Under the pieces are notes generated by a model. The model did no database searches, was not told the DNA's origin, and saw only the letters and a list, made by a program, of their open reading frames with translations. Shown here piece by piece: positions 1 through 8,615 of a stretch of 15,000 nucleotides of DNA (positions are counted from its first letter, which is position 1; each line of letters starts with the position of its first letter). The position numbers and the translations under genes are program-made. The stretch is from Symbiodinium natans (Eukaryota; Sar; Dinophyceae; Suessiales; Symbiodiniaceae). The stretch lies in the NCBI GenBank assembly GCA_905221605.1, contig CAJNDS010002068.1:1-15000 (forward strand), in the 5' to 3' direction.

Positions 1-239
1 ACGTTCAAAAACACGAATAATACAAGGCCCGAAATCTGAATAGAATCTAGAAATCCAATGCCTTCGATGGACCCGAATCTTATAAAACCTTGGTATCCCA
101 AATCGAAAGTCCTCGTTCATACCGTTCCATCTACCCACCGCGGCCCACACCAATTTACACATACGCGCGCACACAGGTTGCCACATTATGCAAACATGAC
201 ATGTAATTTAGATTTTGAATAATAGAACATCATGTCAAA

Positions 240-2584
240 TCAAATCACATCCATTCCCATGGGGTGCACGGCCTTCATCATATCGGCAAAAATATGAATC
301 AAGAATTGAGGACGATTGTCTTTAGAATCAATTATCCTTCGATGATGATGAACATTCGTTTTAAAATACTCCCAATCGTAAGCCTCTCTGCAAGTGCCAG
401 AAAACGAGTTCAACCGTGCAGCTAGCCCTTCTTGGCTAGCTTCCAAGCTGGGGTCGTTGCACTGCTCCTAAAGTTCTTCAACTCGGATATGAAGAGGCAA
501 AAAGCGATGGTGAAAATGCTTTGGGCAGCCTCACTTCGGAGGTCCCGCGCTCCAAGCTTCCACCGAGGTCACTCCAACAGCCTTGGCTTCCTGTGGTGCC
601 CCAAGGGGCACCTCCCCGGAAATCGAGCCCACCGGCCTGCCTATTGCACCTGAGCTGCCTGCTTGGCCGGCCGTCACTTTGTCCACTTCAGCCGGTGCTC
701 CAAGGACCTGCCCAGAGATCGTGCCTGCTACTGGCATGCCCACAGCATCTGCTTGGCTGGCTTGTGTCACTAAATCCAGCGCGGCCTGGGTGGGTCCGCA
801 GCCCAAGTAGACAGCGCAGAAGTCGTTGAATACACTGTCCAGGCACCAGATCATCAGGGGCACGATCCCGGAAGTAGTTGGGTCGAGCGCCAGACCTCTC
901 TCGTAGAATAGGAAGAAGATTCCAGCGACAACGAACATGCCGTAAAAGAGGCTGGTGCCCACGACAGCAAGCACCACCTAAGGTCGGTAAATCAGGTGAG
1001 CTTGATGCACTTACCCAATTTTACTACGTGTCTCTGTCTACATCGGCTGGCTCTTGTTCTATACTTATCTTGCTGTTTTGAGCTTTTGAACATCGCACCA
1101 GGTAGAGGTTGGCTTTCGCAACGGACATGGCGGCGCTCAGCTTGCCAGAATCTTGCTGCGCTGGCATGGCCACAGCCACACCGCGTAGCACTGAACGCAG
1201 TGCCATGTATGCCGACCAGGAGAAGACACCATCCTCAACTTTGTGGAGAGGGTTTCGGTTTTGGGTTTAGGGTTTAGAGTTTAGGGTTTAGGGTTTAGGG
1301 TTTAGGGTTTAGGAGACGTGACCATAGAAACGGGTGGGCAGTTGGTGCGCGTCGGTGCGTGTAGAAGCAACTTCCCCATTGTGACTGCTCACAGCTGCGC
1401 GTGTTGCTTCACTCTTTGTGGGGACCGCGCCAAGACTTCGTTACGATTTCGGTGGTTTGTTGCAGAGACAGACAACGCCCCTAAAATCCAAAAAGTTTCG
1501 ATTCTGCTACTTCAATGCCGCAACTACAAGGTGTTGCAAAGTAAACTTAAACCCTAAACCCCAAACATGAATTGGCCCTTATAACAAACTCTAAACTCTA
1601 AACCCTAGACCCTAAACCCTGAGCGTTACACCCAAAACCGCCCCAATCTGGAGGTCCTCAGAGGCTGGGGCTGGTGCTTAAAGGCGCCCATCCCTACATC
1701 CAAGACCACAAGCCACTAGGGTTACCCTACTTTAAGCACATTCGCAGAGAGTGCCACCCAGCATCAAGGACCACAAGGAACACCATCGCCAGCGTTCCGG
1801 CAGCAACGAAAATGCGAACGAAGGTGTAATCTATCCAGACCGTGAGAAGAGCAAGCACGACCCCGATGAGAATGATAATCACAATCACAATGCCCGTGAT
1901 GCATTCCGCATGAGTTGTTTGGCGCATGCGCTTGGTTTGCTCTCTACCTGCATGTATTTCGGACATCCGGAGTATGATCCTCTTCAACAGGACGTTTGTG
2001 ATTGGATTGAAGCCCAGAGGCACAGCTGCCAGAGCATCCAGCTGAGCAGGCTCACCGCATGTCAGGCGCGCAACGAAGATGCAGCCGATGGTGTTCACGA
2101 CGGTAGCGAAAACTAGATACCTCACTGCACGCTTGCCCAGTTCGCATCTCGGTGCTGGGACTTGGTAGATCCAGGCCAAGCTCACTGAGAGGCAAGCCAA
2201 TGAGATTGCCATGGTTGATGCAAAGACGTACATGGCACCGGAGACAAGTGCAGTTTGTCTGCTGCCGCCATCCAGTAGGAAGCACTGCTCGGGGGGCCAA
2301 AACGACGAATCAGTCATCCACCAGGGAAACGCTGTGGATATGAGAGCCGATGCAAAAAAAGTGGCCGATGCTAGAACTAATGTTGGCAGCTTGCCCAGCT
2401 GCCAAAGTCCGCAGTACCAGGAAATTCCCACTGCGGAAGCACTGGAGAGGAGGCAGATGAGGAGCATACATAAGATGCCTTCTATTAGGACCGGAGGCCT
2501 ACAGTGATATGCATACTCCGGGTCCAAGCCTGTACATGCCCAGGCCGTGGCCCACAAGCATGGCACCAGCCACAGCCTTCTCAT
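240..2584 (-). CDS. Multi-pass membrane protein, four-exon model, function unknown
   Basis: Exon 1 runs from ATG 2584 to about 1772, with the frame open to 1727. It has a signal-peptide-like start (MRRLWLVPCLWATAWA) and hydrophobic spans near residues 33-60, 66-88, 111-140, 153-174, 229-250 and 255-274. Exon 2 (1233-1099) and exon 3 (977-535) add two more membrane spans, starting VVLAVVGTSLFYG and IVPLMIWCLD, then a Gly/Ala/Pro-rich tail. Exon 4 (447-240) ends MKAVHPMGMDVI. Introns 1098-978 (phase 0) and 534-448 (phase 2, donor AA|GTGAGG) keep the frame. The exon 1 donor is unsure: phase-0 GTs lie at 1783, 1774 and 1771, and an unseen exon is possible. The intron between exons 1 and 2 holds two oppositely oriented telomere-like arrays. 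An eight-span transporter or receptor is possible, but I recognise no family. Exons 1 to 3 are more certain than exon 4. Confidence 0.6.
1264..1313 (+). repeat. Interstitial telomere-like array (TTTAGGG)n
   Basis: About seven TTTAGGG units with small changes (TTTAGAG, TTTGGG). It lies inside the first intron of the membrane-protein gene, in the reverse orientation to that gene's transcript. Confidence 0.9.
1549..1620 (-). repeat. Interstitial telomere-like array (CCCTAAA)n, degenerate
   Basis: CCCTAAA units mixed with CTCTAAA and CCCTAGA. Same intron as the array at 1264-1313 but opposite orientation, so the two could pair as a hairpin around some 235 bases. Confidence 0.8.
1672..1741. repeat. 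Short inverted repeat, 10-bp arms
   Basis: GTGCTTAAAG on the left and CTTTAAGCAC on the right enclose about 50 bases. It sits beside the possible end of exon 1 of the membrane-protein gene. On the minus strand the right arm gives a donor-like AAA|GTAGGG and the left arm an acceptor-like CTTTAAG. It may be a very short hairpin intron, but splicing it leads to a stop soon after. Confidence 0.45.
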
Positions 2585-3546
2585 CCCCCGCGATGCGATA
2601 AATGTAGTTCAAATGCAATTATCTCCAATTGTTTTATTTCAAGTATAACGATTCATAAATGAATTGAATGCATTAGAAGTATTGGTGACAGAATGCCACA
2701 ACAACCCAAAACAATCTCCGCACTCTGCAGGAGAACAATCTGAGCCATGTTACATGCACCAACAATCCAAATTGCAACAGTGACCCAAAAAGGTGACATG
2801 GCTGCCAACTTCAACGATGCCAGTACTGAGAATACGGCAAAAACTTGGCCACAGAAATCAAAATCCTTAGAACCTTAAAGGTTCAATGCTAAACCACAAA
2901 TCTAGAAACCAGCATCCCTCAATCCCAGTTTCCTTGGGCAAAGCATGAGCCTGTGGTGGAGCAGAGGGCATCGTGGTTTAGGGTTTACGGTTCAGGGCAG
3001 GTTTGGGGTGCAGGGTTTGGGTCTACAGGGTTTGGGTCTGGGACATGAGCCACTTCGACGGCCCCTAGGCAGCTTATAGGGCAGACCAAATGAATTCGAG
3101 TTAGGGCCAGTTAGGGTCTTTGTTCACTCAACGTACGATCTATCTGAATTCCCCCCCCCCCCTCCCCCCTCGCCCCTCCACCCCCCTTGCCGGAGCTCTT
3201 TTGGCGGTCTTGCTTAATATTGGGTGCATCACTGCTCGGTGAAACCATGTAGGGTCTAGGGTCTTCCCTGATGCAGTCAAGCACTCAGGCTAAGGACAGT
3301 ACCGCTTGGGTACCCGCCCTGCTGCAGCGATTGACCCTAAGAAGCGCGGGGCTTTGTCCGAAATCCAGATCACCTTGTTGCAGATGCGGCTGTCGACGCG
3401 TCTCAACACCCTCCCCCCAAACCCGAAACCCGAAACCCGAAACCAAAAAAACCCTAAACCCTAAACCCTAAACCCTAAACCCTAAACCCTAAACCCTAAA
3501 CCCTAAACCCTAAACCCTAAATCCTCCTCTACAATCATGCCTTCAG
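2585..3546. other. Mostly non-coding stretch upstream of the membrane-protein gene
   Basis: 2585-2940 shows no convincing exon and is AT-richer than the neighbouring genes. It is probably promoter or 5' region of the minus-strand gene starting at 2584. 2977-3040 holds degenerate TTTAGGG/TTTGGGTC repeats. 3151-3180 is a poly-C/CT tract. A 34-codon minus-strand frame starting MPSAPPQAHALPKETG (2971 to about 2869) and a plus-strand frame near 3330-3418 containing IDPKKRGALSEIQITLLQMR look protein-like, but neither has splice sites that fit a neighbour. Confidence 0.5.
3420..3523 (-). repeat. Telomere-like array (CCCTAAA)n with CCCGAAA leader
   Basis: It begins with four CCCGAAA-type units, then about ten near-perfect CCCTAAA units. 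This is one of the longest arrays in the window. It ends about 20 bases before the acceptor used for the exon at 3547. Confidence 0.9.
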
Positions 3547-3869
3547 TGCTTCGGAGATCCTGTTTCGGAACAGGCGCAGTTCTCTCACATCGCCCCCATC
3601 GAAGCAAGGCTCCAATCACTTGGGGGGCCTGAATTCAGCAACATGTCCGAGGCCAGTCTTCAGCTTCGGGTTTAGGGTTTAGGGTAGGGTTTAGGGTTTA
3701 GGGTTTACGGGTTTTAGGTTTTAGGGTTTAGGCTTAGGGTGTTACCCAGAAGCCCTCGAGAGCCCGCCGCCAATTTGCGAAGCTGAAAATTACCAAAGCC
3801 ATATGGCTCCGCAGCACACCCATGGAATCTAAACGCTTCTACCTTCTTCCGCGGAAACAGTTTTGCAGG
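3547..3869 (+). CDS. Two-exon candidate interrupted by a telomere-repeat intron, partial
   Basis: Exon 3547-3669 (41 codons, after TTCAG) contains DPVSEQAQFSHIAPIEARL and ends SEASLQLR. Exon 3750-3869 (40 codons, after TTACCCAG) reads KPSRARRQFAKLKITKAIWL and ends at donor AGG|GTACAT. The 80-nt intron between them starts GTTTAGGG, is built almost wholly of telomere repeat, and is phase 0 at both ends. No start or final exon is fixed: the second exon can read to a stop at 3917. On the minus strand a rival set of tiny exons (MYPAKLFPRKK, LRKLAAGSRGLL, around 3885-3700) also has good splice sites. The 41-codon exon makes me prefer plus, with limited confidence. Function unknown. Confidence 0.38.
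3668..3738 (+). repeat. Telomere-like array (TTTAGGG)n forming an intron
   Basis: About nine TTTAGGG units with insertions. The G before the first TTT supplies the GT of the proposed donor at 3670, and the array fills most of the intron 3670-3749. Confidence 0.85.
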
Positions 3870-3941
3870 GTACATGATCCCATATGTTTAGGCTTCATTC
3901 TTTGGGTACCTTCTTAAGGGGAAACAGAATACAGGGCACCC

Positions 3942-3993
3942 TAAAACCCTAAACCCTAAACCCTAAACCCTAAACCCTAAACCCTAAACCCTA
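3942..3993 (-). repeat. Telomere-like array (CCCTAAA)n
   Basis: Seven nearly perfect CCCTAAA units between the plus-strand candidate ending at 3869 and the minus-strand stop at 4008. Confidence 0.9.
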
Positions 3994-4007
3994 TACCATG
4001 TCAGGTC

Positions 4008-4217
4008 TCATTCTATTGGTTCCCCAAAGAACGGAGCACTCCGAGAGCGGGTCTTGTAGCGCGCCAGCAATGCGTCGTCCTTCTCCGACTCCGACTCGCC
4101 ACCTGAGGTTTGTCTGTATATATATATATGTATATATATATATATGGTCAGCCCCCCCCCCATGATCCACACCTATGGTTTTCTTGTCTTCGTCTTTGTC
4201 TGATTTTCTGCTTTTTC
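4008..4217 (-). CDS. Charged Lys/Asp/Glu-rich protein, 3' two exons only
   Basis: Exon 4217-4173 (after CCGAG|G) encodes KSRKSDKDEDKKTI and ends in phase 1 at AG|GTGTGG. Exon 4102-4008 (after CCTCAG|G) starts in the matching phase, encodes GESESEKDDALLARYKTR and ends RSAPFFGEPIE, then stop. The 70-nt intron holds a (TA)n run and a poly-C tract. The alternating acidic and basic composition looks like an intrinsically disordered C-terminal tail. No upstream exon can be found in the AT-rich repeat region beyond 4260, so the gene is either split by a very long intron or is a truncated relic. An opposite-strand frame (4005-4106, beginning VSFYWFPKE) is less protein-like. Confidence 0.45.
4116..4145. 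repeat. (TA)n microsatellite
   Basis: Two TA runs separated by TG, inside the proposed 70-nt intron 4103-4172, followed by a run of ten C at 4152-4161. Confidence 0.9.
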
Positions 4218-4406
4218 CTCGGAAAAGTGCAGTAAAAACTGCACTGGAATACAAAAAGCTCTAGTATAATATCCTCTATAAGAACACTAGTGTTTTAATG
4301 TGCATTTTGCTTCTGAAACTTGTGTCTTGCGGCCCCATAAAATTTTAGAAGGGTAGCAATTAGAAGTTTAAGGATTTTCAGGGTTTTAGGGGTTTGTAAA
4401 ATTTAG

Positions 4407-4443
4407 ATGATCTGTGGACGGCACCGGGGCTTCCCCAGACCAT
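4407..4443. repeat. 37-nt hairpin repeat, copy 1
   Basis: Imperfect palindrome from ATGATCTG to CAGACCAT around GGCACCGGGGCTT. It lies in the inverse orientation to copies 3 and 4 and has a few changes in its left arm. Confidence 0.75.
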
Positions 4444-4746
4444 TTGCAATTTTAAAAACCCTTTAAAGGGGCAGCCCTTTTCAAATTTGAAGGGCTTTAA
4501 GGTACTTAAAGCCTTTCAAAATTTTCAAGATTTAAAGGATCTTAAAAGGCTTTAAAGCCCTTAAAGACCTCGAAACGTTTATCCCTTAAAAGTCTAAAAT
4601 TCCTTAAAATTAAAAACGGGCAGCCGTTTAAAATTAAGGAAGTTACGGATTTTAGAATCGAACATCCTAAAAACTTTAAACTTCAAAAGGACAGCCTTTT
4701 ACAACTGCAAGAATTTCAGGGTTTTACGGATTTGTAAAAAAAATAT

Positions 4747-4783
4747 ATGGTCTGGGGAAGGCACCGGGGCTTCTCCAGACCAT
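4747..4783. repeat. 37-nt hairpin repeat, copy 2
   Basis: ATGGTCTGGGGAAG and CTTCTCCAGACCAT arms around a GGCACCGGGG loop. The loop is the reverse complement of that in copies 3 and 4, so this copy is inverted. Confidence 0.85.
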
Positions 4784-4949
4784 TGGCAACTTCAAAAGTC
4801 TCTAAAATCCGCAAAGGTCAGCCACTTAAATACGTAAGCAGTTTAAGGTCTTCAATAGGCTTAAAAGTCTTAAAACCTTCATAATCCTGAGAATGTTTAA
4901 ACAGAAGCTTAAAGATTTTTATAAGGTTTTAAGGAATTTAAAAGTTTAG

Positions 4950-4986
4950 ATGGTCTGGGGAAGCCCCAGTGCCTTCCCCAGATCAT
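4950..4986. repeat. 37-nt hairpin repeat, copy 3
   Basis: ATGGTCTGGGGAAG and CTTCCCCAGATCAT arms around CCCCAGTGC. It is followed by a GTTGCAAAAACCCTTAAA flank that resembles, in reverse, the flank before copy 2. Confidence 0.85.
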
Positions 4987-4999
4987 GTAAAGTTGCAAA

Positions 5000-6130
5000 A
5001 ACCCTTAAATCCTTAACCCTAAAAACTTAACACTAAGCCCTTAGCACAAACTCCAAACACTTAACATGAAACCCTAAGCACCTAAGCACTAGACCCTAAA
5101 CGCTAAACCCTAAACACTTAAACACTACACCCTAAAAACTAAACCCTAAACATTACACACTAAACCCTACACACCAAACCCTGAACACTAGTAAAAATCT
5201 TAACACCCTTAACCCAAAAAACCAAACCCGAAACCCTTAACACTAAACCCGAAACACTCAGCACTAGACCCTAAACACTAACCCTAAAAAACTTAACACT
5301 GGGCCCACGAACCCAAACACTTGACACTAAACCCTAAACACATAAGCACTACTAAACCCAAAAAATCAGCCCCAGACCCTAAACACGAACCCTAAAAACT
5401 TAACACTAAGCCCTTAGCACAAACCCCAAATACTTAACAGGAAACCCTAAACACTTAAGCACTAGACCCTAAACACTAAACCCTAAACACTTAAACACTA
5501 CACCCTAAAACTAAACCCTAAACATTACACCCTAAACCCTACACACTAAACCCTGAACACAAATAACAACCCTTAAAACCCGTAACCCAAAAAAGAAACC
5601 GAAACCCTTAGCACTGAACCCTAAACACTCAGCACTAGACCTAAGCCTAAAAGCTTAACACTAAGCCCTTAGCACGAACCCCAAACACTGAACACGAAAC
5701 CCTAAACACTTAAGCACTAATCCCTTTCTAAACACTAAACCCAAAACACTTACACACTACACCCTAAAAACTAAACCCTAAACATTACACACTAAACCCT
5801 GAAAACTAAACCCTAAACCCTAAACAGAAGGATTTTCAAGTTGTCAATGGTCTGGGGAAGCCCCGGTGCCTTCCCCAGATCATTTAAATTTGTAAAAACC
5901 CTTAAAACCCTTAACCCTAAAAAACCAAACCCGAAACCCTTTATACTAAACCTAAACACTAACCCTAAAACCTTGACACTAAGCCCTTAGCACAAACCCC
6001 AAACACTTAGCACGAAACCCTAAACACTTAAGCACTTAACCCAAAAACTAAACCTTAAGCATTTCAAACTGAACCCTAAACATTAGACACTAAACCCTGG
6101 ACACTAAACCCTAAACCCTAAACAGTAAAC
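5000..6130. repeat. Higher-order repeat derived from CCCTAAA
   Basis: Over 1 kb of degenerate CCCTAAAC/ACTTA words. A longer period is visible: a block starting AAAAACTTAACACTAAGCCC, followed by TAGCAC, GAAACCCTAA, TAAGCACTAGACC and ACACTACACCCTAAAA, recurs from about 5021, 5394, 5649 and 5967. The copies are about 155 bp or longer and differ by point changes and small indels. No coding frame survives. Looser words of the same kind continue at 6250-6343. Confidence 0.75.
5847..5883. repeat. 37-nt hairpin repeat, copy 4
   Basis: ATGGTCTGGGGAAG and CTTCCCCAGATCAT arms around CCCCGGTGC. It interrupts the CCCTAAA-derived higher-order repeat. Same orientation as copy 3. Confidence 0.85.
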
Positions 6131-6343
6131 CCCAAAGCCGGAACCTCGAGCCCTACTAAATCTAAACCTGAAACCAAACACCCGTCGGGGTTTCAGATGC
6201 TTACTGTTTGGATATCAGAGTTGGGTTTTTTTTTGGGGTTTTAGCCGAGCCGCTTGACCCTAAACCCTAAACCTTAAACTTAAAACTCAACCCTAAACAC
6301 AAAACACTAAACCCTGAAACCTACACACTAATCCCTAAACACT

Positions 6344-6823
6344 AGATTTCCAGAAAAAAATCTGGAGTATCCGGGCCCCGGACTCCAGATTTCCAGAAAA
6401 AATCTGGAGTACCCGGGCCCCGGACTCCAGATTTCCAGAAAAAATCTGGAGTACCGGGGCCCCGGACTCCAGACTCCAGATTTCCAGAAAAAATCTGGAG
6501 TACCGGGGCCCGGACTCCAGACTCCAGATTTCCAGAAAAAATCTGGAGTACCGGGGCCCCGGACTCCAGACTCCAGATTTCCAGAAAAAATCTGGAGTAC
6601 CTGGGGCCCCGGACTCCAGACTCCAGATTTCCAGAAAAAATCTGGAGTACCGGGGCCCCGGACTCCAGACTCCAGATTTCCAGAAAGAATCTGGAGTACC
6701 CGGGGCCCCAGACTCCAGACTCCAGATTTCCAGAAAAAATCTGGAGTACCCGCGGCCCCAGACTCCAGACTCCAGATTTCCAGAAAAAATCTGGAGTACC
6801 CGCGGCCCCAGACTCCAGATTAC
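6344..6823. repeat. 49-bp minisatellite, about ten units
   Basis: Units begin AGATTTCCAGAAAAAATCTGG at 6344, 6388, 6429, 6478, 6526, 6575, 6625, 6674, 6724 and 6774. The full unit is 48-50 bp; the first two lack a GACTCC block and are 41-44 bp. Each unit holds two palindromic parts, CCAGATTT..AAATCTGG and a GGGGCCCC core. Long minus-strand frames here (FFLEIWSLESG-type translations) arise only because the repeat lacks stops. Unit length changes by single bases without regard to frame, so it is not coding. Confidence 0.92.
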
Positions 6824-6829
6824 AGACTC

Positions 6830-6966
6830 CATGGCCGGGGTCATTTGAGGTCATTGGGCCGATGGAGCTGTCTTTGGCGGGTGCAGAGCGCCGCCCACGA
6901 CTCCAGACAAGTGTGGGAACCAGGAAGATAAAGGTGGCTTCGAATCGAACATGTCTGGTTAGTATA
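6830..6966 (+). other. Open plus-strand stretch, possible exon
   Basis: A frame from the edge of the minisatellite reads SFEVIGPMELSLAGAERRPR and on to ASNRTCLVSIGLS, then stop near 6976. It looks protein-like, but no donor in it fits the phase of the next exon. It may be the last exon of an upstream gene or chance. Confidence 0.25.
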
Positions 6967-6974
6967 GGTCTTTC

Positions 6975-7711
6975 ATGAGCTTTCCTACTGCCCTCCATCT
7001 TCTTGAAGCCCTGAAGCCCGCACTGGAGATTGAAACGGCGTGGCGACAGGCGCGAAGCACTGTTAACCTGTTGGCTCCGCCGAACAGCCGTGACCTGACC
7101 GCAATCTACCTGAAGACCTGTTGGGGTTTTACGAAAATAAGGGGCCCCTAATATGGATCCCCCAATAGTAGGATCCCCTTGTAGTATGGACCCCAATAAG
7201 GTACCCCGAATTTCGGACACCCCACAGTTTCCCATTCAAAGGTGAGCACTGCTGTGAGCAAGTACTGCTCCATCGGCTGTGCGCTTCACTCCAGACCTCA
7301 ATGCAGGCAGGTGTTTAGGGTTTAGGGTTTAGGGTTTAGGGTTTAGGGTTTGTTTCATGTCCTGCATTGTTGGTTGATGCTCCGGAGAACGCGAAAACAG
7401 AGCCCACGTCAGACGATGCGCCCTTAGTTTCATTCAGCCTTATCAATGGAGGCATTCATCAGCGATGTTCACTGAGATGCAGGCTTCTTGTCCTTCTTTT
7501 TCTCCTTCTTCTTATCCTTCTTGCCTTTGGTTACTGCCTGCAGACAGCATGCAGCATAATAACGAGGGGGAGGGGAACGTGTGGAATGCTGATGCTGCTG
7601 ATGAGTAATGATGACGATGACGAGCATTTCAAAAGCACTGAGAAAAAACTACGCGTGGCACGGCAACCAGAAGGGAATGCCATTAGTAATTATTCCGCCC
7701 CTGTAGTATAG
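6975..7711 (+). CDS. Hypothetical protein with one possible membrane span, three-exon model
   Basis: The ATG at 6975 lies 8 bases after AG (6966-6967), a possible spliced-leader acceptor. Exon 1 (6975-7125) reads MSFPTALHLLEALKPALEIE, then AWRQARSTVNLL and LTAIYLKTCW. Exon 2 (7242-7310) contains EHCCEQVLLHRLCASLQTSM. Exon 3 (7401-7711) begins EPTSDDAPLVSFSLINGG and has a Leu-rich span near residues 102-118. Both introns are phase 1: the first is hairpin element E1, the second starts GTGTTTAGGG and holds a telomere-like array. The total is 176 aa. Exon 3 overlaps the 3' exons of the minus-strand gene at 7469-8434, whose Lys-rich tail is antisense to the Leu-rich span, so one of the two readings there is likely false. 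Exon 1 could also simply read into E1 and stop. Confidence 0.35.
7123..7227 (+). mobile_element. Hairpin element family E1, copy 1 (introner-like)
   Basis: It begins GGGGTTTTACGAAAATAAGG, passes ATATGGATCCCC, AATAGTAGGATCCCC and AAGGTACCCC, and ends CACCCCACAG. It aligns well with copies at 8468-8577 (+) and 13336-13435 (-). The start offers a splice donor (GG|GTTTTACG) and the end an AG. It fits the phase-1 intron 7126-7241 of the surrounding plus-strand model. Confidence 0.75.
7314..7351 (+). repeat. Telomere-like array (TTTAGGG)5
   Basis: Five perfect units directly after GCAG|GTG, the proposed donor at 7311. Confidence 0.9.
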
Positions 7712-8434
7712 TGAAGCAGGTGGACTCTTCAGCGCGCTACCCGCATCAGACCCCTGCTGCGCCCATTCTGCACGCAGCACATCTGCTCTCCATCATCTTG
7801 GTTTGAAGGGTTTAGGGTTTAGGGTTTAGGGTCTAGGGTTTAGGGTTTAGGGTTTAGGGTTTGGGTTGGTTTGAAGGGTTTAGGGTTTAGGGTTTAGGGT
7901 TTCGGGGTGTTGGGTTTAGGTTCGGGCTGTCCTTCAAGGGCTGCGTGCGCAGCATCGCTCGGCAGCCGACATCCCTGTGCAAAACTTCGTGCGATTCACG
8001 TAGCCAGATGTGAATTCGAGCGGAGTGACCGCAAGCATTGGCGACTAGTGGATCATTCAGTTGGACGGCACCGTCACAATCCTCAGAGTAGTGGGCCTGT
8101 GCATGCCGCACCCTCCTAAAGCCTAGATTCCTGAACGCTCCGAACCTGGAACAGCATCTCAGGCACCATCATAAACTCGGAAACTCGAAAGCCTGAACTC
8201 GAAAACCCTAAACCCCACAGCTAGACCGCATGGGGCCTTCAAGGCTTTCTTTGTGTCGTCCTCCTGCTGGGCCAGTCGCTCATTTCGCGTCCTGGGGTCA
8301 GGGTTGCGAAGCGGCGAATCATTTGTGGACTTTGCTTGGCCCTACTAGCAGCACTGAACCCTGCATCCCAAAAAGACAAATTAACCTTCCGAAGCCGGGC
8401 TCGTTACAACCATAGCAAGCCCAGCGTTCTCCAT
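7469..8434 (-). CDS. Hypothetical protein with Lys-rich C-terminus, five-exon model
   Basis: Start ATG 8434 sits in a good context (GGCCATGGAG). Exon 1 (8434-8411) is MENAGLAM. Exon 2 (8341-8214) contains STNDSPLRNPDPRTRNERLA and QQEDDTKKALKAP. Exon 3 (8145-8000) contains AHYSEDCDGAVQLNDPLVAN and CGHSARIHIWL. Exon 4 (7796-7741) contains DDGEQMCCVQNGRSRGLMR. Exon 5 (7537-7469) is AVTKGKKDKKKEKKKDKK then PASQ. Phases agree (0, 2, 1, 0), giving 140 aa. Most acceptors are AG|G. The second intron begins GTTTAGGG, and the third contains the arrays at 7806-7903. Exons 1 to 3 are the firmest; the join of 3 to 4 has alternatives, such as phase-0 donor GAA|GTTTTG to acceptor AGCAG|ATG. Middle part possibly a globular domain, tail probably disordered. 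No family recognised. Confidence 0.48.
7806..7903 (+). repeat. Duplicated telomere-like array (TTTAGGG)n
   Basis: Two arrays, each introduced by TTGGTTTGAAGGGTTTAGGG (7798 and 7866), so a unit of about 67 bp including its unique leader has been duplicated. The whole lies in intron 3 of the minus-strand gene. Confidence 0.88.
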
Positions 8435-8467
8435 GGCCAGAACGTTTGATCACAAGACACACAGTTG

Positions 8468-8577
8468 AGGGTTTACGAACGGACCCCCAATATGGATCCC
8501 TAAATAGTAGGATTCTCTTATTCTCTTATAATGAGGACCCCGAAAAAGGCACCCCCTAATTTAAGAAACCCCCCCAG
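8468..8577 (+). mobile_element. Hairpin element family E1, copy 2
   Basis: GAGGGTTTACGAACGGACCC at the left, AATATGGATCCCTAAATAGT and GTAGGATTCTC in the middle, GGCACCCCCTAATTTAAG and a CCCCCCCAG end. It fills most of the 181 bases between the divergent start codons at 8434 (-) and 8616 (+), so it may carry promoter or trans-splice signals rather than be an intron here. Confidence 0.72.
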
Positions 8578-8615
8578 TTCAGCCACAACCTGTCAGCCTC
8601 TGAGGCGACTTCGCC

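Larger units (their letters stand above)
4260..4990. repeat. AT-rich low-complexity region rich in TTAAAG-type words
   Basis: No coding frame. The sequence is dominated by scrambled TTTAAAGG, CTTAAAA and TTTTAGGG words, and is much lower in GC than the gene regions. It contains three copies of the 37-nt hairpin listed separately. Confidence 0.7.

Noticed and set aside
1-239. Left edge of the window
   Set aside because: AT-rich with no convincing exon; probably 3' flank of the membrane-protein gene ending at 240.
4005-4106. Plus-strand third exon (VSFYWFPKE...) for the candidate at 3547-3869
   Set aside because: The opposite strand reads GESESEKDDALLARYKTR in phase with an upstream exon and ends in a stop, which is a better explanation.
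6335-7235. Long minus-strand ORFs of 169 and 297 codons over the minisatellite
   Set aside because: The translations are stop-free readings of a 48-50 bp tandem repeat whose units change length by single bases, and the longer one also reads through hairpin element E1.
7720-7800. Plus-strand exon (VDSSARYPHQTPAAPILHAA)
   Set aside because: It has an AG|G acceptor and a donor, but overlaps exon 4 of the minus-strand gene. Kept only as an alternative.
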